Assembly: GCA_036564135.1 (NCBI GenBank)
Contig: DATCLC010000033.1
Span: 1-5,361, forward strand
Direction of reading: 5' to 3'
DNA length: 5,361 nt
Source of the DNA: RSA11 sp036564135
GTDB taxonomy: Bacteria > Actinomycetota > Thermoleophilia > Solirubrobacterales > 70-9
Positions 1-5,361 of this stretch are shown here, piece after piece; the first letter of the stretch is position 1, and the number at the start of each line of letters is the position of its first letter. The notes beneath the pieces are model-generated. The model was not told the DNA's origin. It worked only from the letters and a program-made list of their open reading frames with translations, and ran no database searches. A program made the position numbers and the translations under genes.

Positions 1-2010
1 GTCGGGGAACAGGTGGTAGGCGCTGTTCAGGATGTAGTCGACCGAGCGCGGGTTGATCGCGTAGAGGATCTGGCCGAGGTTGCCGAGCGGGGTCGCGATC
101 CGCTTCGGCTTGTACATGATCGCCTCGCAGATCATGTCCGCGGCCTCGTCGGGCGTGATCGTCGGGAAGCGCTGGTACATCTTGGTCGGCGCGATCATCG
201 GCGTGCGCACGAGCGGCATGTGGATGGTCGTGATGTGCACGTTGTCGTCGTAGATCTCCGACGCAATGCACCGCGAGAACGCGTCGAGCGCCGCCTTCGA
301 GGCCACATACGCCGAGAACCGCGGCGTGTTCGTCTGCACGCCGATCGAGCTGATGTTGATGATGTGCCCCGAGCGCCGCTCGCGCATAACAGGCAGCACC
401 TTGAGGATCAGGCGCACCGCCCCGAAGTAGTTGAGCTGCATGGTGCGCTCGAAGTCGTGGAAGCGGTCGTAGGAGAGCGCGATCGAGCGGCGGATCGAGC
501 GCCCGGCGTTGTTGATCAGCACGTCGACGTGTCCGTGCTGCTCCAGCGCCTCGGTCGCCATCCGGTCGATGTCCTCCATGTCGGCCAGGTCGCAGCGGTG
601 GATGTACGCAATGCCCCCGCCGGCCTCGATCTGCTCCTTGGTCGCCTCGAGCTTCTCCGGCGTGCGCGCGACGAGCAGGACGATCCCGCCCGCGTCCGCG
701 ATCTTGAGCGCGGCCGAGCGCCCGATTCCGGACGAGGCGCCCGTGACCATCACCACCCGCCCGCGCACAGCCTGCTCGAGCGAGGTCGAACCCTGGAGCT
801 TGCGCGCCATGCGCACGACCTCGTCGGGGATCTGGTTGCTGATGATCTCCGTGATGCCGCCGATCACCCCGCGGCGCCCGCGCGCGACGCCGACGAGCGT
901 GCGGTCGCGGTAGAGGTCCGGGTCGAGGTGGCGCTCCCAGTAGTCCCAGAGCTTGCCCGCGTACGCCTCGAGCGGCGGGACCGAGATATCGGTCCCGGCG
1001 AGCACGGCCTGCGTGCGGCGTGAGTCGAACTTGGTCGGCCAGTTGACGTAGACGAGCACCTCGGGCGGGATCCCGAAGTCGGCGAGCACGCGCTCGGCGG
1101 CGAACCGCAGGAGCGGGACGCTGCTGATCGCCGCGCGCAGGACCGGCTCGAGCGCCTCGGTCGCCGCCGCCGGCACCTTCACGGTGGTCTCGGGAGCGTG
1201 CGCGGCGCGGGCGAAGATGTCGATGACCTCGCCCGCGGTGTGCGGGTTCGGGTCGGTGAGGTGGAACGCCTGCCCGTCGAGGCCCTCCGTGTGCGCGATG
1301 TGGTCCATCGCCCGGACCACGAAATCGACCGGGACGATGTTCACCTCGCGCCCCTGGACGCCCAGCATCGGCGCCCACTGCGGCACGGCGTTGCGAATCC
1401 GGCGGATGAGCTTGAAGAAGTAGTAGGGGCCGTCGACCTTGTCCATCTCCCCGGTCTCGGAGTTGCCGACGACGATCCCGGGGCGGTACACGCGCCAGGG
1501 GCGCGTGCACTCGTTGCGCACCACGGCCTCGGACTCGTGCTTCGTGCGGAAGTAGGGATTGGTGTCGAGGTTCTGGGCCTCCTCGAACATGTCCTCGCGC
1601 CAGACCCCGTCGTAGAGGCCGGCGGCGGCGATCGAGCTCACCATGTGCACGCAGCCCGCCTCGACCGCCTCGGCGAGCTCGACCATGTGCCGGGTGCCCT
1701 CGACGTTCGCGACACGCTGCGTCTCGGCATCCGCAGTGACGTCGTAGATCGCGGCCAGGTGGAAGAGGTGGTCGATCTGCCCGCGCAAGCGCTCGACGTC
1801 CTGGTCGCTCACCCCAAGGCGCGGCTGCGAGAGGTCGCCGATGACCGGGACGACGCGGTCGGGGTCCGCGCCCCAGCGGTTGCGGAGCTCCTCCAGCCGG
1901 CCGCGCGAGCCCTCGCGGACGAGCACGTAGATCGTGCCCTCACGGCGCAGCAGCAGCTCGACGAGGTTGCGCCCGATGAATCCCGTCGCGCCGGTCACGA
2001 AGTAGCTCAA
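1..2010 (-). CDS. Two-domain SDR, fatty acyl-CoA reductase-like (AcrA1 type), C-terminus cut by window edge
   Basis: This gene reads from a TTG at 2010-2008 and stays open for 670 codons to position 1. The TTG is chosen because AGGAGG (2022-2017) lies 6 nt upstream and the Rossmann fold begins immediately. Domain 1 (about residues 1-365) is an extended SDR of the NAD_binding_4/male-sterility type, with TGATGFIG at 6-13, SS at 125-126 and catalytic Y153xxxK157. Domain 2 (about 415-670) is a classical SDR, with TGASSGIG at 423-430, NNAG at 500-503, SS at 554-555 and Y568xxxK572. Both domains keep the cofactor loop and catalytic Tyr/Lys, so both look active. This order matches mycobacterial AcrA1 and Marinobacter-type fatty acyl-CoA reductases of about 650-670 residues, which reduce acyl-CoA with NAD(P)H to aldehyde or alcohol. 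The visible end (HLFPD) resembles the end of that family, so few residues should be missing. No signal peptide is seen, so it is probably cytosolic or membrane-associated. The substrate is inferred from the family; a wax, lipid or ketone-forming SDR role is possible. It is divergent from the zinc-ribbon gene. Confidence 0.93.
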   Translation of the reverse strand, partial: MSYFVTGATGFIGRNLVELLLRREGTIYVLVREGSRGRLEELRNRWGADPDRVVPVIGDLSQPRLGVSDQDVERLRGQIDHLFHLAAIYDVTADAETQRVANVEGTRHMVELAEAVEAGCVHMVSSIAAAGLYDGVWREDMFEEAQNLDTNPYFRTKHESEAVVRNECTRPWRVYRPGIVVGNSETGEMDKVDGPYYFFKLIRRIRNAVPQWAPMLGVQGREVNIVPVDFVVRAMDHIAHTEGLDGQAFHLTDPNPHTAGEVIDIFARAAHAPETTVKVPAAATEALEPVLRAAISSVPLLRFAAERVLADFGIPPEVLVYVNWPTKFDSRRTQAVLAGTDISVPPLEAYAGKLWDYWERHLDPDLYRDRTLVGVARGRRGVIGGITEIISNQIPDEVVRMARKLQGSTSLEQAVRGRVVMVTGASSGIGRSAALKIADAGGIVLLVARTPEKLEATKEQIEAGGGIAYIHRCDLADMEDIDRMATEALEQHGHVDVLINNAGRSIRRSIALSYDRFHDFERTMQLNYFGAVRLILKVLPVMRERRSGHIINISSIGVQTNTPRFSAYVASKAALDAFSRCIASEIYDDNVHITTIHMPLVRTPMIAPTKMYQRFPTITPDEAADMICEAIMYKPKRIATPLGNLGQILYAINPRSVDYILNSAYHLFPD

Positions 2011-2012
2011 CG

Positions 2013-2023
2013 CTCTCCTCCTC
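2013..2023 (-). promoter_or_regulatory. Shine-Dalgarno sequence for the TTG-started reductase
   Basis: On the minus strand this reads GAGGAGGAGAG. AGGAGG (2022-2017) lies 6 nt before the TTG at 2010-2008. The near-perfect match and spacing decide the non-ATG start, because the GxxGxxG nucleotide-binding motif begins at residue 7 and leaves no room for a later start. Confidence 0.8.
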
Positions 2024-2042
2024 GGTCTGAAGCCGCTTGCCC

Positions 2043-2083
2043 TTACCCGGTGCCTGCGCTGACCCTACACTCCCTGTATAGGG
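2043..2083 (+). promoter_or_regulatory. Possible promoter with overlapping inverted repeat, upstream of the zinc-ribbon gene
   Basis: In the 93-nt divergent gap, TTACCC (2043-2048) and TACACT (2066-2071) are separated by 17 nt and resemble weak -35 and -10 hexamers (3/6 and 4/6 matches to the sigma-70 consensus). An imperfect inverted repeat, CCCTACAC-TCCCT-GTATAGGG (2063-2083, 7 of 8 pairs), overlaps the -10 candidate and could be an operator. The minus strand reads TATACA at 2080-2075, which could serve as a -10 for the reductase, but I see no good -35 for it. The hexamer matches are weak and the call is inference. Confidence 0.3.
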
Positions 2084-2089
2084 CGAAGC

Positions 2090-2095
2090 GAAGGA
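2090..2095 (+). promoter_or_regulatory. Shine-Dalgarno sequence for the zinc-ribbon gene
   Basis: GAAGGA ends 8 nt before the GTG at 2104. It favours this start over the in-frame GTG at 2050, which has no purine-rich sequence in front of it and would place the start upstream of the candidate -10. Confidence 0.55.
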
Positions 2096-2103
2096 ACGCG
2101 CCA

Positions 2104-2409
2104 GTGTCTTTCCGCATCACGCAGGACCCAGGCGACCCCGGCTCAGACCGGGTCTCGTCGGGGAACCTTGGCGGCGCCGAGAGCCACCTCGAGCATCGCC
2201 TCCTGCGCGACGGCGTCCAGGTGATCGCGCGGGGCACGATGGTCTGCCCGGAGTGCGACCTGCCTCTGCCTTCGCGCCCCGCGGTGGGGGCCGCCCAGCC
2301 GATTACCTGCTCGTGGTGCGGGCACACCGCGCCCGCGCGCGAGCTGCTGCGGATCGATGCGACCGGCGCCCCGGCGAGCGCCGCCCGGCTCGTCGCCCGC
2401 CTGGGGTAA
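2104..2409 (+). CDS. Small zinc-ribbon protein of unknown function
   Basis: The product is 101 residues from GTG 2104 to TAA 2409. I do not recognise a named family. The visible core is a zinc ribbon with CPEC at 48-51 and CSWC at 69-72, separated by 17 residues, which is the classic four-cysteine layout of a structural zinc site. The first half (1-45) is polar, with an acidic/Gly/Pro start and a short basic stretch before the ribbon. The C-terminus (78-101) is Ala/Arg/Leu-rich and probably helical. There is no signal peptide or membrane segment, so it should be cytosolic. Third codon positions are mostly G or C as in the neighbours, and the cysteine pattern argues for real coding. The same frame is open far upstream (to about 1198), but that part is antisense to the reductase and is not read as protein here. 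A nucleic-acid-binding or regulatory role is possible but not shown. It is divergent from the reductase and 148 nt upstream of the dehydrogenase fusion on the same strand. Confidence 0.75.
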   Translation: MSFRITQDPGDPGSDRVSSGNLGGAESHLEHRLLRDGVQVIARGTMVCPECDLPLPSRPAVGAAQPITCSWCGHTAPARELLRIDATGAPASAARLVARLG

Positions 2410-2448
2410 GCGCGAAGGGCAACGGCGCCGCTGGGTCCGCGGAGGTCT

Positions 2449-2565
2449 GTGAACTGCCCGGAAATGAAGAGGAGCGTGCGAGAAGTGACGCGCGGAGCGC
2501 GGAAATCGTGCAAGTCATACACTCAGCTCGATAGCTGTGAACGGCGGGTGCTGATCGATGACTGA
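2449..2565 (+). CDS. Doubtful 38-codon ORF overlapping the start of the dehydrogenase fusion
   Basis: GTG 2449 to TGA 2565 encodes 38 residues beginning MNCPEMKRS and ending ERRVLIDD, with Cys at 3, 21 and 30. GGAGG (2441-2445) lies only 3 nt before the GTG, which is closer than usual. The stop overlaps the start of the fusion gene by 8 nt (ATGACTGA), a layout seen in translationally coupled genes. Against it, about 11 of 38 codons end in A or T, a much higher share than in the neighbouring genes, and no domain is recognisable. It may be a leader peptide or simply chance in an otherwise non-coding gap. Confidence 0.2.
   Translation: MNCPEMKRSVREVTRGARKSCKSYTQLDSCERRVLIDD
2524..2537 (+). repeat. 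Small perfect inverted repeat before the dehydrogenase fusion
   Basis: CAGCT-CGAT-AGCTG forms a 5-bp stem with a 4-nt loop, ending 20 nt before the ATG at 2558. It is not followed by a U-tract, so it is not a terminator. It might be an operator or a leader hairpin, but a repeat this short can occur by chance. Confidence 0.25.
2543..2548 (+). promoter_or_regulatory. Weak Shine-Dalgarno candidate for the dehydrogenase fusion
   Basis: GGCGGG lies 9 nt before ATG 2558 and is only a partial match to AGGAGG. The ATG is still preferred. An in-frame TGA at 2552-2554 rules out any earlier start, and the next in-frame candidates (GTG 2582, ATG 2588) would cut into the first strand of the first lipoyl domain. 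Confidence 0.35.
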
Positions 2566-5361
2566 CGAGGGCATTGTCGAAGTGCAAATGCCCCAAATGG
2601 GGGAATCCGTCACCGAAGGGACGGTCCTCGAATGGCACGTCGCCGAGGGCGAGAGCATCAACGAGGGCGACACGCTCGTCGAGGTCTCGACCGACAAGAT
2701 AGACGCGGAGGTCCCGGCCCCCGCGTCGGGCGTCGTCACCGAGATCCTCGCCCAGCCCGACGACACGGTGAAGGTCGGCCAAGCGCTCGCCCGCATCGAC
2801 CCGCAGGGCGCGGCGACGAGCGACGGCGCCGGTGACGCGCCGGTGCAGGAGCAGGCCGACGAGAGCAAGGACACCGCCTTCGTCGAGGCGGGCGGTGAGG
2901 GCGACGCCGACATCGGCGACCAGTCGGCCCCCTCGGAGACCTCGCAGCCCGGCCAGATCGAGACGCCCCACGCGGACGAGGACGCGAGCGGCGATGGCGG
3001 CGAGCCGGGCGAGACGATCGAGATCGCGATGCCCGAAATGGGCGAGTCGGTCACCGAGGGCACGATCCTCGAGTGGCACGTCGCCGAGGGCGACTCCGTC
3101 GCCGAGGGCGACACGGTCGTCGAGGTCTCGACCGACAAGATCGACGCGGAGGTGCCCGCGCCCGCGTCGGGCACGATCACGAAGCTTCTGGCCCAGCCCG
3201 ACGACGTCGTCGCCGTCGGGCAGCCGCTCGCCGAGCTCGCGGTCGGCGAGGCGCCTGCCGCCGCCACGACTGCGGCGCAGCAGTCCGCGGCGCCCGCCGA
3301 GCAGGCGCAGCAGGCCCAGCAGCCCGCGACCGGCGGTGACGCACACCGCGCCTCTCCCATCGCCCGGCGCGCCGCGGCTGCGGCCGGGATCGACCTGGGC
3401 ACGGTGAAGGGCAGCGGCCCGGGCGGCAAGGTCGTCAAGGCGGACGTGCTCGCGGCGGCCGAGTCGAACGGCGCCGGCCCGGCGGTCTCGGCCGGCGAAA
3501 CCAAGCCGCTGCGCGGCCCCGCCGCGATGCTCGCGCAGGCGATGAACGAGAGCCGGCAGATGCCGACGGCGACCTCGTTCCGCACGCTGCCGGTCGACAC
3601 GCTCGACGCCAAGCGCAAGGCGCTCAACAACGAGCTCTCGGCGCGCGGGCTCAAGGTCTCGTTCACGCACCTGATCGCCTGGGCGATCGTGAAGGCGGCC
3701 AAGGAGTGGCCGGTCATGACTCGCACCTACAGCGAGGTCGACGGCAAGCCGCACGTCACCGTCGACGCCGGCGTGAACCTCGGCATCGCCGTGGACGTGG
3801 AGCGCAAGGACGGCTCCCGCTCGCTGCTCGTGCCCTGCATCAAGGGCGCGGACCAGATGGACTTCGCCGCCTTCCACAAGCGCTACGAGGAGCTGATCGC
3901 GAAGACGCGCGAGAACAAGCTCTCCGCCGACGACTTCCAGGGGACGAACATCACGCTCACCAACCCGGGCGGGCTGGGCACGGTCGCCTCGGTTCCGCGG
4001 CTGCTCGCCGGCCAGGGGACGATCGTCGCCGTCGGCTCGATCGCCTACCCGCCCGAATGGGCCCACGCGCCCGCCGAGAAGATCCGGATGCTCGGCATCT
4101 CGAAGGTGACGACGATGACGTCCACCTACGACCACCGGATCATCCAGGGCGCCGAGTCAGGCTCGTTCCTGCGGCGGATCGACCAGCTCCTCCAGGGCGA
4201 TGACGAGTTCTACGAGGAGGTAGCCCGCGCGCTGGGCGTCTCCGAGCGCCCGGTCACCAACGCGCATCCGGCCTCGGCGTCGGCGCCGCCCCTGTCCGGC
4301 TCGACCCCGGCCGACGCCCCGAGCGGCGCGGTCGTGCAGGCCGAGCCCGACCGAGAGCTGCTGCAGGCGGTGCAGGCCGCGACCTCGCTGCTCAAGGCGT
4401 ACCGCACCCACGGGCACCTGGCGGCGCACGTCAACCCGCTCGCCGACGAGCCCAAGGGCGACCCCGCGCTCGAGCCCGAGAACCTGAACCTGACGCCCGA
4501 GCTCATGTCGCGGATCCCGGCCTCGATCCTGCGGATCGGGGTCGAGGGCGAGACCCTGCTCGAGGCGCTCCCGCGCATGCGCGAGGCCTACTGCGGCACG
4601 ATCGCGTACCAGATCGAGCACCTCTCCTCGCACCAGCAGCGCGTCTGGCTGCGCGACATGATCGAGACCGGCGCGCACCGCAAGCCGCTGACCGACGAGG
4701 AGAAGCGCAGGCTGCTCTCCCGCCTGACCGAGGTCTTCCACTTCGAGCGCTTCCTGCAGAAGACCTACCTCGGCCAGAAGATGTTCTCGATCGAGGGCCT
4801 CGACGTCGTGGTCCCGATGATCGACGAGCTCGTCCGCACCGCCGCGTTGAGCGGCGCCGAGGAGGTCGTGATCGGCATGGCGCACCGCGGCCGGCTGAGC
4901 GTGCTCGCGCACAACCTCGGCCGCTCGCCGGAGTCGATCATGGCCGAGTTCGAGGGCGCGAAGGACATCCACCGCGTGAAGGCGATCGCCGCGATCCCCC
5001 ACTCGGGCACTGGCGATGTGAAGTACCACTACGGCGCCGAGAACCTCATCACCACCGAGAGCGGCGACGAGATCCGGATCCGGCTCTACCCGAACCCGTC
5101 GCACCTCGAGTACGTGGACCCGGTGGTCACGGGCGCGGCGCGCGCCTCGCAGACCGAGCACTCCGGGCCGAAGCTGCACCACGACCCGAAGAGCGCCGTG
5201 CCGCTCCTGCTCCACGGGGACGCGGCGTTCCCGGGGCAGGGCGTGGTCGCCGAGACGCTCAACCTGCAGTCGATCGAGGGCTACTCGACCGGCGGCACGA
5301 TCCACATCATCACCAACAACCAGGTGGGCTTCACGACCGACCCGCATGAGGGCCGCTCGAC
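2558..5361 (+). CDS. kgd: Multifunctional 2-oxoglutarate dehydrogenase E2-E1 fusion with two lipoyl domains; 3' end beyond window
   Basis: The frame is open from ATG 2558 for 934 codons to the window edge. Domains in order: lipoyl 1 (residues 8-80, lipoyl-Lys K47 in STDKID), an acidic linker (81-152), lipoyl 2 (155-227, K194), an Ala/Gln/Pro linker (230-262), the peripheral E3-binding domain (263-301), the E2 acyltransferase domain (about 317-556, with TNPGG at 468-472 and DHRIIQG at 525-531), a Pro/Ala/Ser linker (about 562-597), and E1 from about 598. E1 shows RTHGHLAAHVNPL (616-628), MAHRGRL from 774, HGDAAF from H886 and the ThDP-site NNQVGFTT from N920. The E1 domain breaks off there, so several hundred residues should lie outside. 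The protein would oxidatively decarboxylate 2-oxoglutarate on ThDP, pass the succinyl group to its lipoyl arms and on to CoA, and recruit E3 for reoxidation (TCA cycle, cytosol). The E2-E1 core closely resembles mycobacterial Kgd and corynebacterial OdhA. Unlike them, it carries lipoyl and E3-binding domains and lacks the N-terminal E1 helical segment. Activity is inferred from motifs. Confidence 0.95.
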   Translation, partial: MTDEGIVEVQMPQMGESVTEGTVLEWHVAEGESINEGDTLVEVSTDKIDAEVPAPASGVVTEILAQPDDTVKVGQALARIDPQGAATSDGAGDAPVQEQADESKDTAFVEAGGEGDADIGDQSAPSETSQPGQIETPHADEDASGDGGEPGETIEIAMPEMGESVTEGTILEWHVAEGDSVAEGDTVVEVSTDKIDAEVPAPASGTITKLLAQPDDVVAVGQPLAELAVGEAPAAATTAAQQSAAPAEQAQQAQQPATGGDAHRASPIARRAAAAAGIDLGTVKGSGPGGKVVKADVLAAAESNGAGPAVSAGETKPLRGPAAMLAQAMNESRQMPTATSFRTLPVDTLDAKRKALNNELSARGLKVSFTHLIAWAIVKAAKEWPVMTRTYSEVDGKPHVTVDAGVNLGIAVDVERKDGSRSLLVPCIKGADQMDFAAFHKRYEELIAKTRENKLSADDFQGTNITLTNPGGLGTVASVPRLLAGQGTIVAVGSIAYPPEWAHAPAEKIRMLGISKVTTMTSTYDHRIIQGAESGSFLRRIDQLLQGDDEFYEEVARALGVSERPVTNAHPASASAPPLSGSTPADAPSGAVVQAEPDRELLQAVQAATSLLKAYRTHGHLAAHVNPLADEPKGDPALEPENLNLTPELMSRIPASILRIGVEGETLLEALPRMREAYCGTIAYQIEHLSSHQQRVWLRDMIETGAHRKPLTDEEKRRLLSRLTEVFHFERFLQKTYLGQKMFSIEGLDVVVPMIDELVRTAALSGAEEVVIGMAHRGRLSVLAHNLGRSPESIMAEFEGAKDIHRVKAIAAIPHSGTGDVKYHYGAENLITTESGDEIRIRLYPNPSHLEYVDPVVTGAARASQTEHSGPKLHHDPKSAVPLLLHGDAAFPGQGVVAETLNLQSIEGYSTGGTIHIITNNQVGFTTDPHEGRS
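2579..2797 (+). repeat. First lipoyl-domain copy of a tandem internal duplication
   Basis: This stretch encodes residues 8-80 of the fusion. It aligns without gaps to residues 155-227, with 56 of 73 residues identical by hand count, an offset of 441 nt. DNA identity is also high: 2633-2652 matches 3074-3093 exactly, and 2676-2700 matches 3117-3141 exactly, the latter covering the lipoyl-lysine site. Several early codons end in A (GAA, CAA) where copy 2 uses G- or C-ending codons, a common softening near translation starts. Confidence 0.9.
3020..3238 (+). repeat. Second lipoyl-domain copy of the tandem duplication
   Basis: This stretch encodes residues 155-227 and is the partner of 2579-2797. 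The lipoyl-lysine is K194 (codon 3137-3139). Differences from copy 1 are mostly conservative (V/I, E/D, I/L), so both copies look functional and should be lipoylated. The high similarity suggests a fairly recent duplication or gene conversion between the copies. Confidence 0.9.

Larger units (their letters stand above)
2410..2557. other. Intergenic gap between the zinc-ribbon gene and the dehydrogenase fusion
   Basis: This 148-nt gap is less GC-rich toward its 3' end. I see no stem followed by a T-run that would make an intrinsic terminator for the zinc-ribbon gene. TACACT (2518-2523) is a possible -10 for the fusion gene and matches the candidate -10 upstream of the zinc-ribbon gene, but no convincing -35 is placed 16-18 nt before it. 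The two genes could be co-transcribed, or the fusion could have its own promoter here. Confidence 0.4.

Noticed and set aside
13..1023. 336-codon plus-strand open frame
   Set aside because: It is antisense to the reductase. Its product is an Arg/Asp/Val-rich low-complexity string typical of shadow frames in GC-rich DNA, while the minus strand shows complete SDR motifs.
1198..2103. Upstream part of a 403-codon plus-strand frame that ends at 2409
   Set aside because: It is antisense to the reductase and low in complexity. Only the last 102 codons, from the GTG at 2104 with its own Shine-Dalgarno sequence, look like a real gene.
2410..2460. Possible terminator after the zinc-ribbon gene
   Set aside because: GC-rich self-complementary patches exist, but none forms a clear stem followed by a run of T.
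2253..2534. 93-codon plus-strand frame
   Set aside because: It overlaps the zinc-ribbon gene in another frame, is Arg/Ala-rich with no motif, and lacks a convincing ribosome-binding site.
2632..3339. Two plus-strand small frames with matching Arg-rich products (2632-2835 and 3073-3339)
   Set aside because: Their similarity to each other comes from the duplicated lipoyl coding sequence read in another frame. They are not a gene pair.
2515..3726. 403-codon minus-strand open frame rich in Ser/Ala/Pro
   Set aside because: It is another antisense shadow of the fusion gene. Its apparent internal repeat simply mirrors the two lipoyl-domain copies.
2303..4135. 610-codon minus-strand open frame
   Set aside because: It is the shadow of the lipoyl/E2 coding sequence: Arg/Gly/Leu/Asp-rich, no domain, and opposite a frame with unambiguous catalytic motifs.
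4157..5347. 396-codon minus-strand open frame
   Set aside because: It is antisense to the E1 domain, low in complexity and has no recognisable motif.

Overview
The window is very GC-rich (roughly 70% by eye), has strong G/C bias at third codon positions, and uses TTG and GTG starts next to clear Shine-Dalgarno sequences. The combined E2-E1 2-oxoglutarate dehydrogenase gene is a hallmark of Actinomycetota. A deep-branching, high-GC actinobacterial class such as Thermoleophilia is possible, but that finer placement is a guess. Both large genes run off the window edges. I see no mobile element, tRNA, rRNA or CRISPR array.

Layout. (1) Positions 1-2010, minus strand: a two-domain short-chain dehydrogenase/reductase of the fatty acyl-CoA reductase type (AcrA1-like). 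It has an N-terminal 'male sterility' extended SDR domain and a C-terminal classical SDR domain. It starts at a TTG behind a strong Shine-Dalgarno sequence, and only its extreme C-terminus is missing. (2) Positions 2011-2103: a 93-nt divergent intergenic region with weak promoter-like hexamers and an imperfect inverted repeat. (3) Positions 2104-2409, plus strand: a 101-residue protein of unknown function with a CxxC-X17-CxxC zinc ribbon. (4) Positions 2410-2557: a 148-nt gap with no clear terminator, a doubtful 38-codon ORF that overlaps the next start, and a small inverted repeat. (5) Positions 2558-5361, plus strand: one uninterrupted reading frame, still open at the window edge. It encodes two lipoyl domains, an E3-binding domain, a 2-oxoacid dehydrogenase acyltransferase (E2) domain and the first part of a 2-oxoglutarate dehydrogenase E1 domain.

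The main point of interest is the fusion gene. The known mycobacterial Kgd and corynebacterial OdhA proteins join E2 catalytic and E1 domains but lack lipoyl domains, and they borrow lipoyl groups from the pyruvate dehydrogenase E2 (AceF). Here the same E2-E1 core carries its own two lipoyl domains and E3-binding domain. The polypeptide would therefore need only E3 (lipoamide dehydrogenase) to run the whole 2-oxoglutarate to succinyl-CoA reaction. The reductase and the zinc-ribbon protein have no evident functional tie to it beyond adjacency.
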